Shown here piece by piece: positions 35,846-43,373 of a DNA stretch of 64,000 bases (its first letter is position 1; the number at the start of each line of letters is the position of its first letter). The notes under the pieces were generated by a model. It did no database searches. It saw only the letters and a program-made list of their open reading frames with translations, and was not told where the DNA came from. This DNA is from Collimonas fungivorans Ter331 (GTDB lineage Bacteria > Pseudomonadota > Gammaproteobacteria > Burkholderiales > Burkholderiaceae_D): the NCBI RefSeq assembly GCF_000221045.1, contig NC_015856.1, positions 4,883,424 through 4,947,423 on the forward strand, given 5' to 3'. The translations under genes were made by a program, and so were the position numbers.

Positions 35846-37277
35846 GTTTCATCTCGATCTGGTAATCGTCGCCGGCATAAAACTCGTTCCAGAGCTTGCT
35901 CGGCAGTTTTTGCACGGTGAGCCGGTCGTCGCGTGCGCCGCGCACGGCTTCCACCACTTGCATGTTGTTGAGGACGTCGGTAGTGGTCGCCGCCGGCAAG
36001 GTCGACAGCCGGATCGGCCGGTCGCGCAGGCGCAGCTCGGCGCGGATGCGGTGCACGATGTCGTCGTTGGACAAGGCGAAGGCGTCGGCTTCGGCGCGGT
36101 ACATGGCGGCCGCCAGCCGGGCGTCGCGCGTCACTTTCGGCTGCGCCGTCACCGTCAGGGCCTTGCGCCGCTGCGAGGCGCTGCGCAGCTTGAAGCCGGC
36201 CGGATCGAGCAGGCGGATTTCCGCCGGCGCGATGGCGGCGCCGATACGCTCCAGCAAGGCGTCCTGGGCCGCGCCGCTGAGCTTGGCGGTCTGGCTGATG
36301 GCCAGGCTGTAGGCTTGCCGGGTCTGGCCGCCGCGCAGCATCAGCGCCTGCTGCACGATGCTGGCGGCGCGCTGCATGTAGACGCTCATGGCCTTGATCA
36401 GCTCCGGGTGCTTGGTGGTGCAGGCCGCTTCCACCATTTCTTCGATACGGTCCAGCATCCATTCCAGCGTCGACGCTCCTTGCCGTTCCTGGCTAGCCCA
36501 GCGCGCGATATCGTTGAGCTGGTCTTCCAGCGCCTGCGACTTGTCGTGCTCCAGGCTGTGCAAGCGAGCGATCACATCGCGGATCGCCTGCCGGTGGCGT
36601 TCGATGCTGTCGGCGGTCAGCTGCTTCTTGAACTCTTTCTCGAAACGATCGAGGAATTCCATGAAACCGTCCCACGGCGTTTGCGAGGCTTCCAGCATCA
36701 GGCGCCGCACCAGCTCCTGGAAATAATCGACGCCTTCCGACAGGTCGCTGATCACTTTTTCGGCATAGTCGTAGGCATCGATCAGATCGTAGGCGTCGAC
36801 ATTACGCAGCGCGGCGTTGAGCGCATTGCGGCAGCTGCGCACATTGCGCTGGCGGGTGCGCGCGCTGCGCCGGTCTATGGCCCAGAACGCCTCGGCGAAC
36901 AGCTTGCCGGCGCGCGTGAAACGGTAGGCGGTGACCAGCCCGGCGCGGTCGCCGAAGGTTTCCAGCCAGCCGTCCCTGAGCAAGGTGCGCAGCAGCGCGC
37001 TGCTGCTTTGCTGGTCGTCGGCGCCGGCGGGAATCAAATCGTCCTCCGCCGGTTCCATGCTCGCCGCCGCCTCTTCCTGCGCCAGCAAAACCTGGCGCGC
37101 TTCCTGCACCACCGGCAACAGCAGGTCGCGCAAGCCGTCGCGCGTCAGGTTCTGGCAGTAGTCGGCGCTGGGGCCGTGCAGCCGCTCATATAGCGCACGC
37201 ACGCAAGCCACCACCACGCCGCGGTGCTTGCCGGCCAGCGGCCGGAAAAAATTAAGTCGGTCTGGTTCAAAAAACAA
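35832..37277 (-). CDS. jetA: JetA/MksF-like kleisin subunit
   Basis: Kleisin-like subunit of 481 residues, starting FFEPDRLNFFRPLAGKHRG as in the Wadjet JetA family. It is largely helical and has a long middle region with conserved Tyr, Asp and Glu (DAYDLIDAYDYAEKVISDLSEGVDYFQELVRRLMLEAS). The start is a TTG at 37277 with AAGGCAGG as ribosome binding site, so the start is unusual but reasonable. It is the first gene of the jetABC operon. I searched both sides for the fourth gene, jetD (a TOPRIM-like nuclease of about 400 residues): downstream there is a membrane protein and upstream DUF2804 on the other strand, so it is absent. Confidence 0.85.
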   Translation of the reverse strand: MFFEPDRLNFFRPLAGKHRGVVVACVRALYERLHGPSADYCQNLTRDGLRDLLLPVVQEARQVLLAQEEAAASMEPAEDDLIPAGADDQQSSSALLRTLLRDGWLETFGDRAGLVTAYRFTRAGKLFAEAFWAIDRRSARTRQRNVRSCRNALNAALRNVDAYDLIDAYDYAEKVISDLSEGVDYFQELVRRLMLEASQTPWDGFMEFLDRFEKEFKKQLTADSIERHRQAIRDVIARLHSLEHDKSQALEDQLNDIARWASQERQGASTLEWMLDRIEEMVEAACTTKHPELIKAMSVYMQRAASIVQQALMLRGGQTRQAYSLAISQTAKLSGAAQDALLERIGAAIAPAEIRLLDPAGFKLRSASQRRKALTVTAQPKVTRDARLAAAMYRAEADAFALSNDDIVHRIRAELRLRDRPIRLSTLPAATTTDVLNNMQVVEAVRGARDDRLTVQKLPSKLWNEFYAGDDYQIEMKHDPE

Positions 37278-37602
37278 TCGGGTTGCCTGCCTTAACTACG
37301 GAAATGCGTTGCAAAAACGAAAATATATCGGGTATTGGCGCCTGGCGATATTGCCGGCGGCGTAATTGTATAAATTAAAGCCTAACCCGCCATTGTAATG
37401 GGTCGCGCGCGCTATAACGAGCCGGTATCTTATACAGTGGACAGAAAGCCGGGCCATCCGTAACATGCATTGCTAGAATGCAGCAGACATTCCCCGCCTA
37501 TCCGCCAGGAGACACCGTGCCATCGAGCCGCCCCACCAGCCATCCCAGCATGACGATCCAGCGCAAACCAGGCGCCGGCGGCCCGGCAGCCTTGGCGATG
37601 CG
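37278..37602. other. Divergent intergenic region jetA / DUF2804
   Basis: This 325-base gap carries AT-rich patches with -10-like TATAAA (37369-37374) and TATATT (minus strand, near 37330), but no matching -35. It holds no ORF, repeat or RNA that I can support. Confidence 0.4.
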
Positions 37603-38631
37603 GTGCCGCTTTCCATGATCCCCGTGTCCCTGCCCGCGGCTCCGGCCAATGTCATCGCTGCCGACGGCCAGCCTTGCATGGGACGTTATGCCGGCCAGAC
37701 CGGCATCATCGACTGGTCGACCCTGGCTGCGCCTTACGCCCGCGGCAAGCTGTGGCGGCGCTTCCATCACAAGCGCTGGCAATATGTGGCGCTGTCGACG
37801 CCGCGGCTGCTGTGCGGCATCGCGATTGTCGACGTCGGCTGGACCAACACTGCTTTCGCCTATGTCTTCGACCGCCAGCAAGGCAAGCAGATCGCCGGTT
37901 TTTCGCAGGACGGCATACCGGGCCTGAGCGCCAGGGTCAGCGACCGGCCTGGCGGCCCCAGCCGCTTCCATTGTTTCGGCAACCGGATCGACTACCAGCC
38001 GCCGGCCGAGGGCGATCCGGCCGGCGGCATGTACCAGCTCAGCGTGCAGTGCGAACAGTTCGAGCTTGAGGCCGAATTCGAGGCTGGCCAGGCTGCCCCT
38101 TTGTTCCTGGCGGTCGGGCCGATTGTGCACGGCTCGGTGCACGCCACCCAGAAATCGCCCGGCATGCCGCTCACCGGTGAAGTACGCGTGGGCGATGAAC
38201 GATTCACGCTGGATGGCGGCGTCGCCAGCTTCGACTATTCGAACGGCCTGCTGGCGCGCAATACCGAATGGCGCTGGGCTTCGGCCCACGGCCTGGACAT
38301 CGGCTTCAACCTGCAAGCCGGGTATTTCGGCAAGCAGGAAAACGTGCTGTGGCTGGACGGCCAGCTGCATGCGCTCGGCCACGTGCGCTTCGAGTATGAC
38401 CTGGCGGCGCCGCTGGCGCCCTGGCACATCTTTACCGACGACGACCTGCTCGACCTGCAATTCATGCCGGAAGGGGCGCGCCGCGAAAACAAGAACCTGC
38501 TGGTCGCCGCCACCCGCTATATCCAGCCGATAGGCAGTTTCAGCGGCTGGGTCAAGCCGGAACCCGGCGCCGCGCCGCGCCCGGTGGAACACCTGGTGGG
38601 CGTAACCGAGGAACATTTCTCGCGTTGGTGA
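37603..38631 (+). CDS. DUF2804 family protein
   Basis: Protein of 342 residues of the DUF2804 family. It is rich in aromatic residues and has a beta-rich pattern; conserved pieces are GRYAGQTGIIDW, KRWQYVALSTPRLLCGIAIVDVGW, and ASFDYSNGLLARNTEWRWAS. Proteins of this family are linked by analogy to hydrolase-like or lipocalin-like lipid enzymes, but the reaction is unknown. The start is uncertain: GTG at 37603 or ATG at 37615. Confidence 0.72.
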   Translation: MPLSMIPVSLPAAPANVIAADGQPCMGRYAGQTGIIDWSTLAAPYARGKLWRRFHHKRWQYVALSTPRLLCGIAIVDVGWTNTAFAYVFDRQQGKQIAGFSQDGIPGLSARVSDRPGGPSRFHCFGNRIDYQPPAEGDPAGGMYQLSVQCEQFELEAEFEAGQAAPLFLAVGPIVHGSVHATQKSPGMPLTGEVRVGDERFTLDGGVASFDYSNGLLARNTEWRWASAHGLDIGFNLQAGYFGKQENVLWLDGQLHALGHVRFEYDLAAPLAPWHIFTDDDLLDLQFMPEGARRENKNLLVAATRYIQPIGSFSGWVKPEPGAAPRPVEHLVGVTEEHFSRW

Positions 38632-38800
38632 CATTGCCGCACACCAACGTACCGATTCGCAATTTTCCAACACCTGTCGCATTTACCCTGCATCGCCAAT
38701 ATCTTTGGTATACCATTGCCGACCAATTTTTCATTTGTGAGGCATGGAATGTTAAACCTAGATTCGGCAGTTGACCGCTCACATAAATTTAGGAATTCCC
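38632..38800 (+). other. Leader region upstream of uORF and hsp70-like gene
   Basis: A 169-base intergenic stretch before the small upstream ORF. It holds an AT-rich palindrome GGTATACC (38707-38714) whose centre resembles a -10 box, without a good -35. No known riboswitch or sigma32 motif is seen. Confidence 0.35.
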
Positions 38801-38938
38801 ATGCGTGCTGAGCTTCTTTCGCTCGGTAGCCTCCACCTGTTTGATGAGAGCGCTACAGGTGCGATTGCACACTTTTCCGGCCCTCTGCCGTCGTTGCTTC
38901 TCCTAGCGGAATGTAGTCCGCGTCGTCGTCGCGCCTAG
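38801..38938 (+). CDS. Putative 45-residue leader peptide upstream of hsp70-like gene
   Basis: A short ORF with an ATG preceded by TAGGAA at a spacing of about six bases. The peptide is 45 residues long, Leu-rich in the middle (PSLLLLAE), and ends SPRRRRA. Its stop lies 16 bases before the hsp70-like start. The 5' arm of a strong hairpin that masks the hsp70-like ribosome binding site falls within codons 25-29 of this ORF, so its translation must affect the downstream gene. I do not recognise the peptide; it could be a stalling leader or merely a coupling ORF. Confidence 0.5.
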   Translation: MRAELLSLGSLHLFDESATGAIAHFSGPLPSLLLLAECSPRRRRA

Positions 38939-38954
38939 CCAGAGGACCGGAAAA
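38873..38954 (+). promoter_or_regulatory. Hairpin sequestering the RBS of the hsp70-like gene
   Basis: TTTTCCGGCCCTCTG (38873-38887) pairs with CAGAGGACCGGAAAA (38940-38954) in 14 of 15 positions, the one mismatch being C/A. The 3' arm contains the GAGGA ribosome binding site and ends directly at the ATG at 38955. The 52-base loop has a small inner hairpin (GCGGA-atgtag-TCCGC). The 5' arm lies in the leader ORF. This looks like a translation attenuator. Confidence 0.65.
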
Positions 38955-40238
38955 ATGTACACTCACACCAGTTCAACTACCGAATCCAGGTTCAATGCTT
39001 GCGGCGTGGATTTCGGCACGTCCAATTCCACGGTTGGCTGGAGCAGGCCCGGACAAAACGCCTTGCTGCCGCTGGAAGACGGCAAAGTCACTTTGCCGTC
39101 GGTGGTGTTCTTTAACGCGGAAGACGACGCTTTCAGTTTCGGCCGCGCCGCCCTGAGCGCTTACCTGGCCGGTTACGAGGGGCGCCTGATGCGTTCCCTG
39201 AAGAGCTTGCTCGGCTCCAGCCTGATCGATGCCCAGACCGAGGTCGGTGGCCGTGCGCTGCCGTTCCGCGCCCTGCTGACCCATTTCATCGCCGAACTGA
39301 AAATCCGCGCCGAACTCGCGGCCGGCAAGGAATTCCAGAGCGTGGTGCTGGGCCGCCCGGTGTTTTTTGTCGACGACAACCCGGCCGCCGACCAGCGCGC
39401 CGAAGATACGCTGGCGGACATCGCCCGTTCGGTCGGCTTCCAGCACATCGCTTTCCAGTACGAACCTATCGCCGCCGCGTTCGACTATGAATCCAGCATC
39501 GAACGCGAAGAGCTGGTGCTGATCGCCGACATCGGCGGCGGCACTTCCGACTTTTCGCTGGTGCGCCTGTCGCCGCAGCGCGCCGCCAGCAGCGAACGGC
39601 GCGACGATATCCTGGCGACCGGCGGCGTGCACATCGGCGGCACCGATTTCGATAAATACCTGAGCTTGTCGAGCGTGATGCCGATGCTGGGACTGGGCAG
39701 CCGCCTGGTGAACAACAGCGAAGTGCCGTCCAGCTATTATTTCAACCTGGCGACCTGGCACACCATCAACCAGATTTACACGCGCAAGGCCTGGCTGCAG
39801 TTGAAAGACGTGCAGCGCGAAACCGTCGAACGCGAAAAATTCAGTCGCCTGCTGGACCTGGTCGAACAGCGCGCCGGACACTGGCTGGCCTTGCAGGTGG
39901 AACAAGGCAAGATCGGTTTGTCCGACGCCGAAACGGTGCAGCTCAGCCTCGACCGCATCGCTCCCGGCCAGGCCTTGAGCCTGACGCGCCAGCAGTTCAA
40001 CGACAGCATCGGGCATCTGGTCGGCACAGTGGAAGACACCGTCGGCAACCTGCTGCGCGATGCTGGCGTGACGCCGGCGCAAGTCGATACGGTATTTTTT
40101 ACCGGCGGCTCCAGCGGCGTGCAGCTGCTGCGCCACAAGATCGCCGCACTGGTGCCGTCGGCAAAGGCCGTCGAAGGAGATTTGTTCGGCAGCATCGGCG
40201 CCGGCCTGGCGCTGGATGCGGTACGCAAGTTCGGCTGA
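38955..40238 (+). CDS. Hsp70-like chaperone (YegD family)
   Basis: Hsp70-family ATPase of 427 residues, lacking a substrate-binding domain of normal size. The nucleotide-binding signatures are clear: GVDFGTSNSTVGW (15-27), IADIGGGTSDFS and FFTGGSSGVQLL. Without the usual C-terminal peptide-binding domain it belongs to the YegD type, of unknown client range. Its start directly follows the hairpin at 38940-38954 and the leader ORF. It ends two bases before the convergent stop of the CLC gene. Confidence 0.85.
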   Translation: MYTHTSSTTESRFNACGVDFGTSNSTVGWSRPGQNALLPLEDGKVTLPSVVFFNAEDDAFSFGRAALSAYLAGYEGRLMRSLKSLLGSSLIDAQTEVGGRALPFRALLTHFIAELKIRAELAAGKEFQSVVLGRPVFFVDDNPAADQRAEDTLADIARSVGFQHIAFQYEPIAAAFDYESSIEREELVLIADIGGGTSDFSLVRLSPQRAASSERRDDILATGGVHIGGTDFDKYLSLSSVMPMLGLGSRLVNNSEVPSSYYFNLATWHTINQIYTRKAWLQLKDVQRETVEREKFSRLLDLVEQRAGHWLALQVEQGKIGLSDAETVQLSLDRIAPGQALSLTRQQFNDSIGHLVGTVEDTVGNLLRDAGVTPAQVDTVFFTGGSSGVQLLRHKIAALVPSAKAVEGDLFGSIGAGLALDAVRKFG

Positions 40239-40240
40239 TT

Positions 40241-41500
40241 CTATCCAATCCCGCTATCGGTTTTATCCGTCTTGCCGCCGCGCTTGCCATGGCCTATCCG
40301 CTGCGCATGATAAATCCCGGTATGGCCGGAAAACAGATAGCTGACGACGCAGGCAATGCCTGCCAGCACGCCGATTTCCGGCCCGAACAATTCGATCGCC
40401 ATGATGGTCGACGCAATCGGGGTATTGGCAGCGCCGGCGAATACCGCCACGAATCCCAGCCCTGCCAGCACTGGAATCGGCATCGCCAATAACTGCGCCA
40501 GGGCGTTGCCCAGCGTAGCGCCGATATAGAACAGCGGCGTCACTTCCCCGCCCTTGAAACCGGAAGCCAGGGTCACCACCGTGAAAACGATCTTGCCGGC
40601 AAAGTCATACAGCGGCAGCGGTTTCTCGAAAGCCTCGACGATGGTCGGAATCCCCAGCCCCAGGTATTTGTCCGTGCCCGGCAGCAAAGCCAGCAACAGC
40701 ACCGCCACGCCGCCGACGAACGGCCGCAGCGGCGGGAATTTGACGAGGCACTTGACCAGGCGCGACAAACCGTGGGTCGCTTGCGCGAACACCATGCCGA
40801 CCAGGCCGAACACGATGCCGGCCGCCAGCGTCGCGGCGAAGATCCCGATGCTGAAATGGGGCACGAGGGGAATCGCATAATGGGTATGGTGCACCCCCAG
40901 CAAAGCCGGCACCTGGTCGCTGATGATGGCGGCGATGAAGCAAGGCAGGATGGCGTCGTAGCGCAGGCGGCCGATGGCCAGCACTTCCAGTCCGAACACG
41001 GCGCCGGCCAGCGGCGTGCCGAACACCGAAGCAAAACCGGCGCTGATGCCGGCCATCAGCAGGATGCGCCGCTCGTCCGGCCCCAGCCGGCCGATGCGGG
41101 TGACCATGTCGGCCAGGGCGCCGCCCATCTGTACCGCCGTGCCTTCACGGCCGGCGGAACCGCCGAACAGATGGGTGATCACGGTGCCCAGCAAGATCAG
41201 CGGCGCCATGCGCTTGGGCACGATGCGCTGCGGATCGTGGATTTCATCGATCAGCAGGTTGTTGCCGCCTTCCACCGATTTGCCCAGCAGGTGGTAAATC
41301 AGCCCCACCGCAAACCCCGCCAGCGGCAGCAGCCACAACAGCCAGCGATGGGCGTTGCGGGTATCCGTGGCCCATTCCAGCGACAGCAGCAGCACCGCCG
41401 ACGCCAGGCCGGCCAGGGCGCCGACCACGGAAGCCAATATCAGCCAGCGCGCGAGATACACCAGCATCAGCAGCTGTTCAGGGTATTTTGTATTTTTCAT
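40241..41500 (-). CDS. CLC-F-type fluoride/proton antiporter (ClC family)
   Basis: Polytopic CLC protein of 419 residues. The usual GSGIP, GREGP and GxFxP motifs are changed to GGNNLL, GREGT and GGEVTP, which is the pattern of CLC-F fluoride exporters rather than chloride transporters. The gene is preceded on the same strand by a fluoride-riboswitch-like aptamer at 41580-41665, which agrees with fluoride detoxification. The start is the ATG at 41500. Other annotations would call it a voltage-gated chloride channel. Confidence 0.9.
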   Translation of the reverse strand: MKNTKYPEQLLMLVYLARWLILASVVGALAGLASAVLLLSLEWATDTRNAHRWLLWLLPLAGFAVGLIYHLLGKSVEGGNNLLIDEIHDPQRIVPKRMAPLILLGTVITHLFGGSAGREGTAVQMGGALADMVTRIGRLGPDERRILLMAGISAGFASVFGTPLAGAVFGLEVLAIGRLRYDAILPCFIAAIISDQVPALLGVHHTHYAIPLVPHFSIGIFAATLAAGIVFGLVGMVFAQATHGLSRLVKCLVKFPPLRPFVGGVAVLLLALLPGTDKYLGLGIPTIVEAFEKPLPLYDFAGKIVFTVVTLASGFKGGEVTPLFYIGATLGNALAQLLAMPIPVLAGLGFVAVFAGAANTPIASTIMAIELFGPEIGVLAGIACVVSYLFSGHTGIYHAQRIGHGKRGGKTDKTDSGIG

Positions 41501-41556
41501 GGATCAAGGTACGAGATTTGAAGGACTCAAACCTGGATGGCAAGGAAAGCGCGCAC

Positions 41557-41587
41557 GCCTACAAATCCCGTCCAGGAACTTGTAGGC
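41557..41587 (-). promoter_or_regulatory. Riboswitch expression-platform hairpin
   Basis: GCCTACAA on the minus strand at the 3' end of the aptamer (41580-41587) is repeated as an inverted copy, TTGTAGGC, 15 bases later (41557-41564). The resulting hairpin competes with the aptamer for the same strand. It is not followed by a T-run, so it could act on translation or on Rho rather than as an intrinsic terminator. Confidence 0.55.
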
Positions 41588-41665
41588 ATCATCAGCTGCG
41601 TCTGGCCGGCGAACCCGCAAGGATTCAAGGCCAGAAGCGGCGGTTCAGGGAGGAATGCCATCTCC
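41580..41665 (-). promoter_or_regulatory. Fluoride riboswitch (crcB motif)
   Basis: On the minus strand the conserved blocks of the fluoride aptamer occur in order: GGAGATGGCATTCCTCC, then AACCGCC, a variable hairpin around CTGGCC...GGCCAG, and GCTGATGATGCCTAC. The first stem and the GGCAT/ATGCC pairing of the aptamer are both complete. It lies 80 bases upstream of the CLC-F start and should switch the gene on when fluoride is bound. Confidence 0.88.
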
Positions 41666-41670
41666 GAAGC

Positions 41671-41830
41671 GTGTAGTGTTTCGTAAGTAATGGAGCTTCA
41701 GAAATGGTGGATTTTGGTGCCAGGCTAGGCGCAAACCGGAGCGATAGTGGAACTATCGCGAGGATTTGCAACGACGCATGGCGCGAAAATACGCTGTTTA
41801 TGGAGCTTCATTATTTGCGAAATACTACAC
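41671..41830. repeat. 160-bp imperfect palindromic element (MITE/REP-like)
   Basis: The outer ends GTGTAGTGTTTCG (41671-41683) and CGAAATACTACAC (41818-41830) are inverted copies with one difference. Inward, TAATGGAGCTTCAG matches ATGGAGCTTCATTA inverted, ATTTTGG...GCC matches GGCGCGAAAAT, and the centre is GCGATAG-tggaa-CTATCGC. The whole unit folds into one long hairpin. No ORF or transposase is present, and no target duplication is obvious. It ends only 6 bases before the riboswitch and so covers its probable promoter region. Confidence 0.7.
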
Positions 41831-41873
41831 CAACATTGTGCCGGACAGTCAGGCCCGGCGCAAGCCTCAGGCC

Positions 41874-42785
41874 TCAGGCCGGATCGAAGCTGGTCAGCTG
41901 CGCCAATGCATCCAGCCACCAGGCGAGAGCGGGTCCAACTTCACGATCCGGCCGGTACACGCATTGCATCGGCAGCGCTGCCCCTTCCGGCGGATGGCCG
42001 GCAGTCAGGATACGCACCAGCCGGCCGCTCGCCAGGTCATCGGCCACCACGTGCCGCGGCATATAGCCCCAGCCCATGCCGGCACGCAGCAAGGCATGCT
42101 TGGTGCCGAGGTCGCTCATGCGCCATGACAAGGAAGAATGCACCGAAAAATCCTGGTTGGCGGTGAGCGCGCTGCGGTCGCTCAGCACCAGCTGCACCTG
42201 CTGTTCCAGCACATGGCCGGGGATGCGGCCGCTGATCTGCGCCAGCGCATGGGCCGGCGACACCACGCCGACCAGCAACACCGTCGGCAAGCTGATGCGC
42301 AACAGATTGGGGGGAACGATGGGCAAGGTGCCGAGCACACCCAGCATCGCCACGCCGTCGAGCACGCGTTCGGCGACCGAACCCAGCGCTTCAATCTCCA
42401 GGCGCACCGTAACGCCGGGAAACGCCAGCTGGAAATCGGCCAGCAGGGCCACCAGGGCCGAGGTCGGGAAAAACACATCCAGCGCCAGCGTGATCTCCAG
42501 CTCCTGGCCGTGCGCATAGGCGGCGGCGCGCGCCTGCAAGGCATCGACCTGGTCCAGCACCTGGCGCGCATCGCGCAGCAGCTCGATGCCGGCCGCGGTC
42601 AGCTGCGGCCGGTAGCTGCTGCGGTCGAACAGCGGCAGCCCAAGCTGGCTTTCCAAGGTGCTGATCGCATAACTGACCGCCGACTGGGCCCGCTTCAGCG
42701 CCTTTGCCGCGGCCAGGAAACTGCCGCTGTCGGCCACTTGGGCGAATACCCGCAATTGATCCAGCGACAGCCGTTCTATATTCAT
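41874..42785 (-). CDS. LysR-family transcriptional regulator
   Basis: LysR-type regulator of 303 residues (LDQLRVFAQVADSGSFLAAAKALKRAQSAVSYAISTLESQLG; effector domain from about 90). It is divergent from doxX-pirin and separated by 181 bases holding a perfect LysR palindrome. This arrangement is frequent in proteobacteria, where the regulator controls the doxX-pirin pair. The effector is unknown. Confidence 0.88.
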   Translation of the reverse strand: MNIERLSLDQLRVFAQVADSGSFLAAAKALKRAQSAVSYAISTLESQLGLPLFDRSSYRPQLTAAGIELLRDARQVLDQVDALQARAAAYAHGQELEITLALDVFFPTSALVALLADFQLAFPGVTVRLEIEALGSVAERVLDGVAMLGVLGTLPIVPPNLLRISLPTVLLVGVVSPAHALAQISGRIPGHVLEQQVQLVLSDRSALTANQDFSVHSSLSWRMSDLGTKHALLRAGMGWGYMPRHVVADDLASGRLVRILTAGHPPEGAALPMQCVYRPDREVGPALAWWLDALAQLTSFDPA

Positions 42786-42795
42786 GGCGATTCAA

Positions 42796-42818
42796 CTATA
42801 TCCAATGATTGGATATAG
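42796..42818. promoter_or_regulatory. Perfect LysR operator palindrome
   Basis: Arms CTATATCCAAT (42796-42806) and ATTGGATATAG (42808-42818) flank a single G. It includes the T-N11-A form of LysR sites and begins 11 bases before the lysR start codon, so it overlaps its 5' region. A looser GGATAT...ATATCC pair follows to about 42842. Confidence 0.75.
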
Positions 42819-42966
42819 ATTATCTCAAGATTATCAATATCCAGCCAGGAATAAGCGGCATAAGATGGTGTCGTTCGCTGCAACAGATACGCAATCATCA
42901 GCTGATACAGCGACTTGCAAGCAAATGCTTACTTACTTCTAAACCCTTTTAAAGATTGGAATCATC

Positions 42967-43350
42967 ATGCAAATTTCGCCAACACTGTATCGCATCGGCC
43001 GGGTTCTGCTGGCTTCCCTGTTCGTCATTTCCGGCCTCCTGAAGATCACCGCGTTTTCCGGCGTGGTGGGCTACATGAGCAGCCTCGGCATCCCCTTCGC
43101 GACGTTCGCCGTACTGATCACCATCCTGGTCGAAGTCGGCGGCGGACTGGCGATCATGACCGGCTGGAACGCCCGTCCGGCGGCGCTCATAGTGGCGCTG
43201 TTCACTGTGGGCGCCACTCTGTCGGCGCACCGCTTCTGGCAAGCCGATCCGGCCAGCATGCAAAACCAGCTGAATCATTTCCTGAAAAACATCTCGATCA
43301 TCGGCGCCTTGCTGATGCTGGCCGCGGTCGATACGGATTCGAAAAAATAA
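42967..43350 (+). CDS. DoxX family membrane protein
   Basis: Inner-membrane protein of 127 residues with four hydrophobic helices of the DoxX/YphA type (LYRIGRVLLASLFVISGLLKI at the start, EVGGGLAIMTGW, PAALIVALFTVGATLSAHRFW). It is probably linked to redox stress or quinone metabolism. The pirin gene follows after 23 bases. Confidence 0.87.
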   Translation: MQISPTLYRIGRVLLASLFVISGLLKITAFSGVVGYMSSLGIPFATFAVLITILVEVGGGLAIMTGWNARPAALIVALFTVGATLSAHRFWQADPASMQNQLNHFLKNISIIGALLMLAAVDTDSKK

Positions 43351-43373
43351 ACGCAACCTGCACGGAGGATTTT

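Noticed and set aside
35691-37193. A 500-residue plus-strand frame opposite jetA
   Set aside because: Shadow frame of the JetA-like gene, low-complexity composition.
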